Source: Gnetum montanum (lineage: Eukaryota; Streptophyta; Gnetopsida; Gnetales; Gnetaceae). From it: DNA of 64,000 nt. This document shows, piece by piece, positions 38,021-50,776 of this stretch. Within the stretch, counting starts at the first letter, position 1. Every line of letters begins with the position of its first letter. The stretch lies in assembly GCA_015680685.1 (NCBI GenBank), contig MNCI01034697.1:1843968-1907967 (forward strand). The letters run 5' to 3'. The notes below the pieces were generated by a model. That model was not told where the DNA came from, ran no database searches, and worked only from the letters and a program-made list of their open reading frames with translations. The translations under genes and the position numbers were made by a program.

Positions 38021-38920
38021 TGATTAGCAGTAGGTATCCCCTACGCCCAACCATATGAATCACAAGCATTCACTAGTGATTCGATTGAATTCTATAGACT
38101 TAGTTTCACAAGTGGCCAATACTTCCAAATAGTGAATCGTGGAGTTGCAAAGTCATTGCCTTCTTAATCCACACTTGTGTCTAACTATGTCTATGGTTAA
38201 GTGTGGTTAAGGCAAAAGATATATATATTTTAAATTATTTTGTTATTTTTCTTCTAATAGCTAGATCATTAAATAAGGATATGATAATGGAATTAACTAA
38301 CTAATTGACTATTTCATTAACTAACTATCCTAATGTGAAGTATTCATTTCCATTTACCATACACATCTTGAACTAGTATTAACACTGCTAGGTTACCAAG
38401 TGGTTATTACTAGGCACACCAAATATCCACTACTACTATTACCAAGCATTAATACTTTATGCTCAAAATGGTCATAATCACATGTTTATGATTAATTTCA
38501 TTAATTACTAAAGAACATAAATGTAAAGTTCATGAAAAGTAAAGCACTGAACAAAAATGGTAAACTAGTCTAGGTGCTGCAATGCATGTGGGAAATCTCG
38601 ATTTTATCATTGATCATGCAAATGTGTCTAGGTACATGAGCACTCAAATAAAACTCTATACAATCTCATATATCCACATTATGGGCACTTAGAGGGAAAA
38701 TATTCTAACTTTGGAGGAAAGAAAATGCAAGAATTTGGCTAACTCTATGATCGAAAGGTATCATAAATGCAAAGGGTGAGTGCATTTATATAGGCACTAA
38801 CTACATCAATGTCAACATATCTATGTCAATGCATCCTACCATGTGTCAATAGGAATACATCGATGAGGCTACATCAATGGGCATGCGTCAATGTAGCCTA
38901 TGCAAGATCACAAACATGAT
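38021..38920 (-). repeat. E5 5' LTR (about 900 bp)
   Basis: Begins (+ strand) TGATTAGCAG and matches 25,802-26,672. The right edge is less certain (near ACATGATG). It carries a roughly 25-bp extra segment in U3 relative to the 3' LTR. Confidence 0.82.
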
Positions 38921-39208
38921 GCTTGCATGACATTGTCCTATGATGAGGGGTTGTAGCAATAGCCTTTGCATATAGCCAAACATGATCTGAACCATTTATG
39001 TAACATTGTGAAAGATCACAACCCTTAGCACAAATATGTTAATTTACAACCAAAGTAGTTTTAGATGTTTGATAATGTTGCAAGCGCCTTTAGCTTCTAT
39101 TGTCTACCTAAAGCTAGGGATTTTATGCCTAGTCTTACCTTCCCTAATGACTAGCTTGATGTCGTCCTTTGCTCCAATGATGTCCTGATCTACATTAGGT
39201 ATTGCAAG
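38921..39208. repeat. Flanking repeat X, right copy
   Basis: Same orientation and about 80% identical to 25,520-25,801. Similarity stops near TTGCAAG at 39,208. Confidence 0.75.
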
Positions 39209-40788
39209 CTCCAACCAATGAAGCTCTAGAAGGAGGACTCACTTAGCCAACAACATTCAACTAGATGTTTGTACCCTCAAACAACAACAATGATGAGAAC
39301 ATCCCAATCATGGCCTAACCAATATGCTTACACTTGTTGTCATGACACCACTTTGGCTCTTGCATGCTACCAACCATCATCCATTGACATGTCACCTCTA
39401 GTTGGCACCGATTGATAGGCATTTTGCTCTACCCAACCATGTTAGTGACATTTGTACTTCATAGGTCTCACCCTTCTCATGTTAAGCTTTGAACAAGTCT
39501 ATTTGTCTTTGTAAGTTTACTTTGTAACCGTCCAACAAATTCTTTTTGATTTCCTAGATGTAATAAAAATTTCCAATTTCCAATTCCCAGCTTTTATGTT
39601 AATATACACTTTTGATTTTTTTCTATTAAACATTTTTTTAAAAAAGGTTCATTAAAACTTGGTAAATTTTCCTTTGATTAACTTATAGTTCCACACATCG
39701 AAAGGTCTTGAGTTCAAAGCCTACTAGTTCAAAGCCTACTACTAACACCCTTCACAAGCTTGAAGGCGTTGTTACCATACCCTCTAGTGGAAGTAAAAAA
39801 AATGTTTCGCCTTTGGGCTTCCAAAATAAATAAAGAAAAAGGCACAAAAAATAAATTTCCCCTCAAAAGTTCGTTTTGTAAAATTGTTTCATACAGAGCG
39901 TAAGTTACAGATTATGAATTTGAAAAATGACCTCAACTTTGTTGCCGACTATATCACGCATACATTTTGTATTGTTGCCGTTTGAAAATTAAGTGTGATG
40001 GACGGAACAATTACTGTAAATGCCGTTTGAACGTCACGCAACAGGTTATTGCTGCCTCTGATTCAAAGATTTCGTATCAGGCCCCAGGGTAAGTTCGTCA
40101 AGTATTAGTGAAATTTTCTGACCATCCATAATACGAGAGTTTTAAGGTCATCGCTATTTTTGTATTGGATTTTTCTTTTTGTATTAGCAAATCTCATGCC
40201 TTCTTTTGATCTTTTTTTCTAACAAAGGGGTATCTTGCTGGCTTTTTAAGATATGTTTAGTTGTTCCATCTGTACGTATATGATTAATTGTTCCGTCAAA
40301 GTTCCTTCAATTTCTACGTTTTCGGTAGCCGATGGCTCCCTAGGTGTGCCGAGCTTTTGATTTTTAATCCGGGTTTTCAGTCCCATAGTTCATATTGTCA
40401 GTTTATAAACATTGCTGAATGTGGAATTGAAACTGAATCATTTTATTATGTCAACTAGGAGATCCCAGGGATATATTAAACAGCACTCAGCCTCAATCAT
40501 CTCTTTTTAACAATTTTTGTATATCGTAATTCCTGTATATCGTAAAGGAACCCAGTGGGATGGCCTGTGAGCTGTAGGATGCAAGTTAAAGTCTTATCAG
40601 CAAGCTACATCTCTTGCACATTACAAAAATACTTCAGTTTCAGTTTTATCATAAATTTGGTGTAATTACCCTTTTCTTATAATACCTGAAATTGAAAACT
40701 GATATTTTGCTTACATCCACCCTGACCCTTTTAGATTTATTGTATACCTCAGTTTCAGAATTCCTTTGATGATTTCTTTTTTCAATAT
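39209..40788. other. Low-copy sequence upstream of VPS25, with a possible 5' UTR exon
   Basis: The first 700 bp show nothing recognisable. Around 39,950-40,088 composition becomes more balanced. CCCCAGG followed by GTAAGT at 40,089 is a strong splice donor with no frame behind it. This could be a 5' UTR exon of VPS25, spliced to the acceptor just before its ATG (TATATCCAG at 42,700-42,708). Transcript data would be needed. Confidence 0.35.
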
Positions 40789-40870
40789 AACTGAGCATTG
40801 CTCACTGGAATCAAACTGACCTTTGGTTTTCATGCCAAGGCCCTTACCACTAAGTTAACACCTCAAGAGT
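40789..40870 (-). repeat. SINE-like head (family S1)
   Basis: On the minus strand GAGGTGTTAACTTAGTGG holds a pol III box A-like element (complement of 40,847-40,857). AGTTTGATTCC, box B-like, follows at 40,817-40,807. The same head occurs at 53,130-53,190. Confidence 0.55.
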
Positions 40871-41944
40871 GATTGCAGGCAACTTTGGCTATCTCTTGCA
40901 GGTTGCTACATGGTAGTGGAATGAAAACACAATGGAACATCTTCAACTACTAGTAGTAGTTAGAAACCTATGGCTCTCTCTCTCATTCTACTTGTTGCAT
41001 TTTGTTAAAATTTCAAGATCAAAATGGCATTGTATGTATAAGGTTAATTAAATAGTAATGGATCCATGTCATTAAAGCAATTTATAGTTATCCCACAACA
41101 CTCATTTTATCTTCATCATCCTAGCTTCGTTTCCTTTTAATGTAGTTGGCTTCATGAGCTCGTATTCATCATTGATGTTTATCAAGAAAATAGCATAAGA
41201 TTTATGTAATTGAACAAATTTGATCAAAAGAAAACCATAAATAGCTAGTGTCAAAAAATAAATCAATATTGTAGCTTTGGCATAGGTCAGCATGTGTTAA
41301 ACAGACCATGGAAAACCAAAATAAAAGTTAACAGTTCCAGCCCATTATGCAGTTTCAAATGGGTATCCCCTTTCCTGGCTTGTTTTTGAGACACAGAAAT
41401 GTTTATTATGAAGAAGGAAAAAAAAGAGAAAACTTGAATGAATAAATAACTCATCCTTTTAATAAACTTTCTTGCCTGGAATCTTAAGGTTTGGAGTATA
41501 TGGATCTTTTGTGTCCAGCTTCAAAAGTTTAAATCCATTTTACTGTTTGAGTGCAATGAATAAATTCTTTTTTACTTAGATATTTTATTTTATTTATAAT
41601 GGAAAATGGTTGTTAATAATATTAATTTAATACAACTTTCTACAACTGGATACATATCAAAATGGTAAGCATTATACAAAAATATGGCGCTTGATACCTG
41701 AATTATAAAGGATTAAATAGATTTTTCTGGTAATAACCACACAAAAGGTTAGACCTTCAACTTAGAACAACTTTGACCTTGTGTCTTCAGAACTTGTTGT
41801 GTAGTCTCAGATAGGTACCAGGAGTTGCAAAGGTAAGCAAACATTGTATACATTATTTAATGGCATTCCAAGAGCTTGGATGATGTAAATTAAAAATATT
41901 AAAAACAGACATATTATTTTGTATGTACCACTAACTTACTTATG

Positions 41945-42115
41945 ACTGTACCTAAAGGATAATCACCTAGAGGCTCAATGCTCATCCTGCCAAGGTGGGG
42001 TCCTAGGAGGGTCAGTGGATGAGCGAAAGCTTAACATCTTTGGAGTGGCTCTGCCTAGGTTCAAACCCAGGTCTCATGACGTGAAAAACAAGCACTTACC
42101 TATTACTGTAAATAC
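41945..42115 (+). repeat. SINE-like or tRNA-derived fragment
   Basis: GC-richer than its surroundings. GGTTCAAACCC near 42,058 is an exact box B-like word, and a less clear box A lies upstream. No second copy in the window, so this is tentative. Confidence 0.3.
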
Positions 42116-42717
42116 ATATGATAAATAATCTTTTTTTTACAAGTTCATATTTCATATTTTTTAGTATGGCTGTAAATTCTAGGGAAAGGCAAAATCAAAT
42201 GCTTTTTACCTTTTTTTATTCTTGGGAGAGAAAGGAAATCCCAAATCTATTGTGGCTGGGTTCACAAAGCATTTGAAGCTCAAAAGGCTTAGTTACATTC
42301 TCTTACAATGCCAAAACATTCACCACGAAAAGTGCTTTTGTATGGTAGTTAGCACTTTCCGAAGCTAGCATTTAATGTGTGGCTAGCTTTTTAACATTTA
42401 TTGTTTTTAATATCTTGAATAATGCCAAAGATAATGTTTTTGGTTTTGATGACAACATTTAATCTGAGCTTTGCTAGAAATCCCCCAAAATTACATGGTT
42501 TTAAATTAATAACTAATAAATTTTATTCTGGTTACTGCTTTCTATCAGTTTTACATAGCATTTTGGTTATAAGTTTATGCAATAGGATGTATATGTGTGG
42601 TGGTTTTTACTTTATTTTTCTCGGTGAACTATGACAGGTGAGCATACTAGCTTGAAAGGTCTGGAAATTTCATCTTAGGATATAACTCTGTGGTTTTACT
42701 TATATCCAGAAACCTTG

Positions 42718-45576
42718 ATGGGAGAATTCCAGCTACCAGATTTCTTCAATTATCCTCCATATTTCACGTAATTATACTTATCCATTTTTCAGCTACCAAG
42801 CCTTTGAGCAACATCAAACTATGAAGATATTATAAAAAATGTCTTTAGAAGTATGTATGTGTTATGTTCATGATGAGGATCTAGATTTATATTGAACTTG
42901 TTGAAATATTTGGTTTCATGGTTAATTTAAATGTAATTGATTTGTGAAAAATATAAACATTATATTTTTAACTTAGTTAAATAATTTACATTTTCGGCTT
43001 TCTTTCATTTGTATTGTTGCTTAACTGCAATCATATGCTACAAGGAAACAAGCTACCATTGAGCTTCAACATCGTTAGCTGTGTTACAAAGATTAATGAT
43101 CTTTTAGTGATACTATACACTATTTCCCATTGCTTACACATTGCCATGAGGAGGATGTTCTTTGAAGTTCAGGCGAAATTTTAAAAGAAATTGTGTTTCT
43201 TAGTTAATATTTTTCATCTTAATAAACTTTCAAATTACAAATGCGAATTATTCTTTTATAATTAATAAATACATGCCATTTTTCCTACAGCTTGCAGCCT
43301 GTTCGAGACACTAAACAAAAACAGTTACAATTATGGAAGGAGCTGATTCTTAATTATTGCAAGCATCATAAAATCTATGTCATCAATTTAGAGGAAGAGT
43401 TCCCACTTTTTTCTAATCCAGCTATTAATAGTAAGTTGAAGATCCAGCTGAAGCATGTGTTTCTTCTTGTTTGCTCTGTAACCATGGTTTAACATTTGAT
43501 AGGCAGTTTTGTTTTCTTTGAATGAAAAAGTAGCATGTTTCATTGATATTCATTAAAAATTCTTAGTTGCTGAATCTGTTCTGCTGAAGCAACTATGTAG
43601 ATTAATTCACAGTATAACAATTTCTAGTTACTGGACTTCTTATTTCTATGTTTTGAATTTGGTAATATGAGAATAGGCTAAATTGGCATTGCCAAATTAT
43701 CCCCAACATTTGTATTCAAGAGTTAATTTCACTAGCAAGTTGACACCCTATTGGTAGAATAGTTTTTTTTGTTGTTTCTCCTCATTTCTGGAATTGCTAT
43801 TGTAGAATCTTCAACGAATCCTCACTATTTGGAAAATCTATCTTTTTATTTTTGGAATTTTTAAGGATTCTAATATTTCTTATAAAATATGATGACTGCA
43901 ATCATACATTGGTATTAGAAACTGTGGTATTCTTTGTTGTCCAAAACATTATTTGCATAATAAAAACATAGAATTGTTTCATATGTTTGCAAGGAGAAGC
44001 TTTTGCCATCATCGACCTTCACGTGATCCTGTTGTATTTTACTAGCAAGGGTTTAAGCCAAAGTTTTGCAAGCTCAAGTTGTTGCGATAAGAAGTCGTAG
44101 CATCAAAAATATCAAATTGGACTTTTAATTATCATGGACTCTTATAATTTTGTTTAGCTTGAACAGTGATAATCTCAGGTGGTTTGGTTCAGCAGCTAGG
44201 ATCTTCAATGCTTGAGTTCAATCTCAAGTAGGTCATGCTAAGGCACAATTACATCATGTTACCTGTGGCATTGGCAGTTGTTCGGTGACCATAGGTCCAA
44301 CGCTTACGGTCTCTATAAAACATTGTATACCCTTACTAGCAATTTTGATGAGTTCTAAACATGATTAGTGATCAACGAATGTAGCATGTGTTCAGCAATA
44401 GTAAGCTTTCCTGTTTCAAATCTAGATATTCCACTTCTGAAGTTTACAATCCTGGATGTTTGCGTGGTTCAGATTTTATTTGAAAGGCCTTTATGCAGTC
44501 AGCTTTCTTTAAAATATACAAAAGATATCGAAGTATAATGAAGACGGAGTAAAGTTGGTATAAGATTTGTCTTAGGAAGGTAGATCTTTTATAATATGCA
44601 GATATGATATCTAGAAGGTTACATCTTACTTCCTTCAAAGACCCCGTAATGTATCTGGAATTTTCTTGTATCTTCTGTTTGCGTTGCATGTCCATAATAT
44701 CTTTAGAGTATGTAGGCCCCTATTGATTCTATCATTCGACTGGAAATTTCTTGACCAGGGAAATTAAGTCATGAGGCGAAGGAAGCATTTCTGTCAGCAT
44801 TGGTTAATGAAGGTTACCCTTCACCTATTTTGTAATTTGTGATAATTCGTTAATGATGGATTCTCCTCGATAAATATTTGTGAAGATACTAATATAAAAA
44901 CATTTCCCACAGGGAAAGCTGAATGGTTGGATAAAGGACACAGACGGTGTTTGATTATTTGGCGCAGAATTGAGGAATGGGCCGAATATATATTGAATTT
45001 TGTAAGTTAGACCTTTTTTGTTGCACCATCAAATGTACAATTGAATACAAGTATATAACAATTCTAAAGATGTTCAATGTTCAATTTGTAAACTCATTTG
45101 GTCCTTTTTAAACGAAAATATATATTGCAAATATACCCAAGGTTCATCTATGAAAGCAGCGTTTTTCTTTAGGTCGACAAAGGAGACCCTTGATTTGTCA
45201 TGGTTTTCCATGGAATGGATTTTAATCTTGCCAACAGCTCGACTACCTGCCAAGATTATTTCTGAATTGGCTCTTTTTTTTTAGGTTCATGAGAATGGTC
45301 TGGAGAATGGTGTAATAACACTTGAAGAAATTCAGAGTGGGGTTGAATCAAGAGGAACAGGTTTGCACATGGCGGCAGCCTCTGTAGTCAAAGTGTCGTA
45401 CATCTGTCCTGCTTAGTAATGTATTTAACAATTTTTTAATTATAAAATTGTCAGATCTTGCTGGAATTGACCGTGTAGTCCTAGTGCGGGCACTGAAATT
45501 ATTGGAACAACGCGGCAAAGCAGTAATGTTTAAGGGATCTCCAACTGATGACGAAGGTGTCAAATTTTCTGCGTAG
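42718..45576 (+). CDS. VPS25: VPS25, ESCRT-II complex subunit (six coding exons, 176 aa)
   Basis: Coding exons: 42,718-42,767; 43,291-43,430; 44,759-44,812; 44,913-45,001; 45,285-45,360; 45,455-45,576 (TAG). All introns are GT-AG and phases join exactly, giving 176 aa. The start MGEFQLPDFFNYPPYFT carries the PPYF segment through which VPS25 docks on its ESCRT-II partners VPS22 and VPS36. Recognisable family blocks follow: LQPVRDT, LWKELILNYCK, EEEFPLFSNPAI, KLSHEAKEAFL, AEWLDKGHRRCLIIWRR, GIDRVVLVRALKLLE, and DDEGVKF at the end. The protein folds as two winged helices; it sorts ubiquitinated membrane proteins at endosomes and recruits VPS20 (ESCRT-III). Length matches plant homologues (about 180 aa). 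All exons are intact, so the gene is probably functional. Confidence 0.96.
44155..44300 (+). repeat. SINE-like insertion in VPS25 intron 2
   Basis: TGGTTCAGCAGCTAGGATC followed about 30 bp on by GAGTTCAATCTC resembles pol III boxes A and B. A degenerate body follows. Tentative: no second copy seen. Confidence 0.35.
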
Positions 45577-45689
45577 GGTACAAATGTCGTGTAAAATTTG
45601 AACAGCTTCGTGTGTATTTAGTTGAACAAAATGCAAGCATTTCTGGCTATTTGATTCCTTATTTTCTATTGATTCCAGACTTGTGCAAA

Positions 45690-46540
45690 ACTTTAGTGTT
45701 AATAAAATCTCCATTTTACCTTCTAAAAATAAACATTATTCCAGACGAGCATGTTAAATTTTTCTATGTTTACTGATTATAATGCCATTTTTGACGTACT
45801 TTAGACTTCTGGTTTTCTATGCAGTATTCACCATTCATCATGATTTACGCATGTTTCAGAGTATGTTATCTCTACATAAGTTAATGTTTCAAAAATTAAC
45901 CAGCATTCGTTAATATACCCCCCAAAGAGGACACTATTGACTAATAAATGGAAGGGATATTATTTATATTTCATATACTTAAAGCTATTTAAATGTATAT
46001 AATAAATACTTGTCCGCACTCTATAATTTTCAGGGGGCTCTCAGGCTTTCAAGCTAATTCATTTTAAATATTGCAGACTTGAATTTTGGCATGAGAGTTC
46101 ACTATACGATGCTTTAGCTTCATCTTTTTGATAGATGACGAGGGTCTTATTGACAGCCATAAATTGAAAACAAACTATTGCATATTGTGTTTAATGTTCA
46201 TCTTGTTCATGCTATGAAGTCCGTTATTACATGAACATCTTTGCCATTATCATCCTCGGTTTAGAATTATACATTATGAGGTTGTGATTTATAACAGTCT
46301 TCACCGTTTATAATGAACAAACAATCTGTATCCTCCATTGCTACAGAGAATAGCAGCCGAATCATCCTCATTGTTATAACTGTATCCCATGTTCGATTTG
46401 AGGTGATGCTGTCCACTGCTTGCAGATGCACACATCCTTAAATATTCAATCAACATTTACTTCATTAATGGGTTTTTAGATTGTCCTATCCTAAAAATCA
46501 TGAGCTTTGATATGTTTATGTCAAATAACATGATGCTTCC
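45690..46540 (+). repeat. Tandem duplication downstream of VPS25, copy 1
   Basis: Matches 46,541-47,432 along its length at roughly 80-85%. Shared words include CTCCATTTTACCT, GGTTTTCTATGCAGTATTC, CATATACTTAAAGC and ACATGATGCTTCCTTC. It starts at the VPS25 polyadenylation signal. No coding content seen. Confidence 0.85.
45701..45706 (+). terminator. VPS25 polyadenylation signal
   Basis: AATAAA 125 bp after the stop codon, in T-rich context. The tandem copy downstream has AATAAG at the matching place. Confidence 0.55.
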
Positions 46541-47432
46541 TTCTTTATTATCAATAAGATCTCCATTTTACCTGTTCAAAAATAACCATAATTCCGTATT
46601 AGCATGTTAAATTACCCTATGTTTTCTGATTACAATGCCATTTGACGTCCTTTATACCTAACGGTTTTCTATGCAGTATTCACCACTCATCGGCATTTAT
46701 GCAGCTATCATTACATAAGCTAATGTTAATGGTACAAAAATTAACCTGCATTCGTCAATGTTGCCCCGAAAGAGAACACCAATGACTTGCAAACGGAAAG
46801 GATATTAGTTATACTTCATATACTTAAAGCTATTTAAATGTGAACGATAAACACTTATCCGCACTCAATAATTTTCAGAGGTCTCCCAGGCTTTCAAGCT
46901 AAGTCATTTAAAACGTAGCAGACTTGAATTTTAGGATCAGTGTCCAACACTATAGCATGCTCTAGCCTGATCTTTTTAACAGAAACAAGGGTCTAATTGA
47001 TAGTTTTGGTCTCATCAATAGCTTTGAATTGAAAACAAAATTTTATTGCATGTCGTGATTCATGCTATGAAATCCGTTATCATATGAACATCGTTGCCAT
47101 TTTCATCCTGAGTTCAGAATTTTAATTTCTGAAGCTGTGATTCCCAACAATCGTCACCTTTTATAATAAACAGGCAATCTCTTTCCTTCTTTCCTTCATT
47201 GCTACAGAGGATAACAGCCGAATCATCCTAATTACCATGATTGTATTCCATGTTCACTTTGAGGGGATGTTGCCCAGGTCTTCTTGCAGTTGCATGCATC
47301 TTTCTTTCAATATTTAATCAGCATAAATGTTTCTGACATTTCATTAATGGGTTTTCGGATTATCCTATTCTAAAAGTCATGAGCTTTTATATGTTTATAT
47401 TACATAACATGATGCTTCCTTCTTGTAACCCA
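46541..47432 (+). repeat. Tandem duplication downstream of VPS25, copy 2
   Basis: Second copy, directly adjacent. It ends at ACATGATGCTTCCTTC, after which sequence becomes unique. Confidence 0.85.
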
Positions 47433-48150
47433 TTCTTTAATTGCCTTAACGTTTTTCTTTTACGAACTGCTAGAATTTAAGATTACTGTATACTAATGTT
47501 CTTAGATAATTTGCAATCACTATTAAAAGATCACCGATATTTGATTAATTGAATAGTTGAATAATCAAAAAGCATTTTTCTCAAAGATTTTAAATTTTTA
47601 GTATTGTCTGCGTTCTTAATTATATAAGCATCCAATAATAATATCTAGATGTTGCGGAGGACTGGTATTATATGCTCGATCAACTTCAGCTTGGGGCTCT
47701 TCACTTTTTAAAAGTTTCGTTCATCTATTGGACATAAAGAATACTCAATTTTCTCCCTCCGTTTTGATGATTGCCAACAGACGTTCAGTAGAAAAATACA
47801 ATCTGTATCTGCTTAAATATCTAACCCTATTATTGGATAAGGGAAAGCGCGATAATGAAGATGTTATATGATAAGATAAAATCGTAATGAGAAACCTTAA
47901 CTGCATCACTAGAATGAATGAATATTGAAACGTTTATGACGACATGCCTGCAACTATAATTAGTTCAAAATTGAACGAATATTATCATTTATAAATTTTA
48001 TAATACAGGGGCCTCAGAGATTTCAGTCAAATCGATAATTCTCTATGACAGACGGGTTCCTTAAACTACAGTGAGACGACAACAATTTCTATCATGATTT
48101 CAGAGCATAACATCAAAGACTCTGTGATTTCACGACCCTTAGAATTTAGA
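47433..48150. other. Spacer between two convergent genes
   Basis: AT-rich. The last 150 bp probably hold the 3' UTR of the minus-strand ARM/TPR gene. No further feature recognised. Confidence 0.45.
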
Positions 48151-50776
48151 TTATCCGTCAGAACGCAGGTGACCATCTTGGTGTCCCTTCCTGTTCTTCA
48201 CAATGAAAATCTTATGCTTACTTCCTCTAACCTTCACCTGTGATCTATCTTCATCTGACACAGTTTCTTCTTTTATTGTAGGCAGGCACATTGCTTTCCC
48301 TCCAGAATCTGTTGGATCTTGACTTGTATTGTAATTGATTGGTGTCATTGACCCCAACCCTGACCCTGATATATATAATCAATACATCTTTACATTAAAA
48401 TTTCTTCGCATGCAGGTATTAGCTTAAAGACTAGAAAAATGCATTTAACACACAAAAAAGGAAATGGAATTAATGAAGGCCACATTGTATCTGTAAAATA
48501 AGAATATCAACTTGAACTGCAGTATATATGGTAGTCAAATCACTGGAATATGTTTATGCACACCTGATGACTTAGCTGTGAAAGATGATGGATGCAACTG
48601 ATTATCCTTTTCACTCTCATCTTCACAAGCCTTCTGATTCTTAACAAGATCTTCAACATGTTTGGGTGACTGCATCGTTTCTACTCTGCACTCTTCCAAG
48701 CCTTCCCCATCATCATTCACTGTTTCCCACTCCGATTCATCATCTTCATCTGCGTCTACATCAGAGGATGATAAGGATGATGAGGGTGACGGTGGAATGT
48801 ACAATTTGGATTTGTTTTGATTGCAAGCTGTTGGCTTTCTGTTCTTTTCTGCAACAACTTTAAATAACCAAGCTGCTTGCATTTGCTTCTTGACCATTTC
48901 AACAGCATAATAGGGTACCTTTACAAATTTTTTATCAGAAATGGAGGACTCGTTAATGAACATGATAGCATCTAGCAAACTTTCCTTGGTCAATCCTTTC
49001 ATCTCATAAGCTTGGGCTCTCCTCCACAGGCTTTTGCTGTGACTGTTGACAGGATGAGAAAGAGCTAAAGCCCTAGTTGTATCACTAATTGCAGAGTTTG
49101 GATTCTCAAGAAGAAGATGACACTGTGCTCTGTTACTGTAAAGAATCAACCTCTCTTTCCTTGATTGCACAGGGCACAATGCCAAGGCTTCTGTGTACTT
49201 TCTCAAAGCACCCCTGAGATCCCCAGCAGAAAATCTCGAGTTCCCTTCTAGTTTTGCTACCATGGATGCTGCCTTTTTAAAATAAAGGTCCTCTTTTGAC
49301 ATGCTTCTTTCCCATTTCTGTCTTCTTCTTATGTCCTGTAGTTCATCCAAAAGCTTTTTTGGTACAGGAGAAACTCTTTTTATGGTTTGACATTGTCTTA
49401 ATAAGATCTCAGAAATCAAATGCCCAACCCCTCTCACGTCTCCTAAGCTCTCCATTTCTGCTAAATCTGCAAGTGCCACTACTGTTTTTTCGATAGCCTG
49501 TCCAAGACCGGGCATGAATCAGCATGATTAAATGACAAGGTTCATGCCAAAAACAGTGAACCAACAACAGCATCAAACAAATGAAACAGACCGAAAAGCC
49601 GTGGCAATACCCAAATCTCAAACAACACTTTTAGAATGCTATCTAAACCATAACTTCAATATCGTTAAAAAAGAATGCATGGAATATAGAATTGGCAAGC
49701 CTAACATCTTGAGGCAGCTCAAAAGAAACAAACCTAACCTTTTGCCTGGTAGAACGATCCTGAAGTAGAAGCAATAAGGATTCAATTGCCATGTACTGCC
49801 AATCATCTGAAGATCTTGCAACATTGCATAGACAATCAAGAACTCTATCCGATTCGGCTATAGATGATCTACCCACCTTATGATAGCAAAGATTCCTAAG
49901 AAGACCTACCCCTGCAGGAGAATTCTCATTGACAAGCCCACCCCACATATCCGGTAGCTGGTTCAAGAATCCAGGGTTGCAGATGACAGGAAGACACTTG
50001 CCCCTCTGAGCAAAACAATTAATGAGGTGAAGAGTCCAGCATTGAAGCTGACTAGCCCACTCCTCTGCCTTCCTGTTCTGCATCTCTGTGCCACCCATCC
50101 CTCTGGTGAGCAAATCACAGTGATACCTTAGCCTTGTTGAAGGAGACATACTAATGAATTGAGAGTAGACAATGTCTAAACAGCAAGATGAAAGATCCAT
50201 GGCCAATTCCACAGCATACTCACATGCTGCCACGGCAGGGAATGTTGATTCATAGCTACAAAGGTGTCCAAGAGCCCTAACAGCCACTCTTTGCTCTACC
50301 CATGTCATTCTGCCCCTCAAAAGCTCAACCAGTGGTGGAATCACACCTGCCTCAACAGCCTTCTTTGCAAACTCCTCAACGTTCATGGTGTAAGAACCAA
50401 TGATATGTGTAGCATAGTAAGGAATGTACACATTCTGATCTCTGAGCAGCCATCTCCTGTCCCTGAGGCCCTTTCTAATGAGCCCTGTCATGCATTCCAG
50501 GATACCCAACTTAAGAAACTCAGGATCGTTGGGATGTGCCATGGCAATGTTCCAAAGAGCACTCATTACCAGCACTTGCTCTTCCTCAGACACCAGAGGC
50601 ATCTCACTGAACAATTTGGCAAGCCTGGCATGCTTCTTGCCTGGCCTTTGCTCCTTCATGATGCAGAAGAAACATGAAACTTCATGACTGCATTTTTCCA
50701 TATTGGGGCACTCTATGTTTACATGTAAACACTTCTTCTTCATCCTTTCTGTGTCTGTGTTCCTTCTATGAAGCAA
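48151..50776 (-). CDS. ARM-repeat plus TPR protein (three coding exons, about 728 aa)
   Basis: Exons on the minus strand: 50,776-49,739; 49,497-48,564; 48,365-48,151 (TAA). GT-AG introns join in phase. Residues 1-60 include a Cys-rich start (MEKCSHEVSCFFCIMKE). From about 60 to 380 the protein is helical and ARM-like (VIPPLVELLRGRMTWVEQRV, ALGHLCSYESTFPAVAA). Residues about 425-530 form TPR units (GNSRFSAGDLRGALRKYTEA, YSNRAQCHLLLENPNSAISD, LWRRAQAYEMKG). A Ser-rich and acidic stretch follows (DVDADEDDESEWE), then a basic tail. This matches a plant-specific family of ARM/TPR proteins whose function I cannot name; a scaffold or co-chaperone-type adaptor is plausible from the repeats. The start may instead be the ATG at 50,701 (MEKC), which fits the conserved part better. 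Both genes end towards each other, 2.6 kb apart. Confidence 0.9.

Larger units (their letters stand above)
25802..38920 (-). mobile_element. E5: long Ty3/gypsy element lacking RT/RNase H
   Basis: Two same-direction LTRs, a primer-binding site beside the right (5') LTR and a polypurine tract beside the left (3') LTR put the element on the minus strand. Reading right to left it contains gag, protease, a rearranged integrase, then about 6.7 kb before the 3' LTR. That 3' region holds a further decayed frame and an unrelated-looking + strand LTR piece. It is related to E4 (LTR and gag) and more distantly to E1/E2. RT and RNase H are absent. Confidence 0.85.

Noticed and set aside
42050-42075. A tRNA gene at the GGTTCAAACCC word
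   Set aside because: No cloverleaf can be drawn around it; only a box B-like word is present.
48666-48863. Plus-strand frames across the ARM/TPR gene (also 50,264-50,677)
   Set aside because: Complement-strand shadows of well-supported coding exons.
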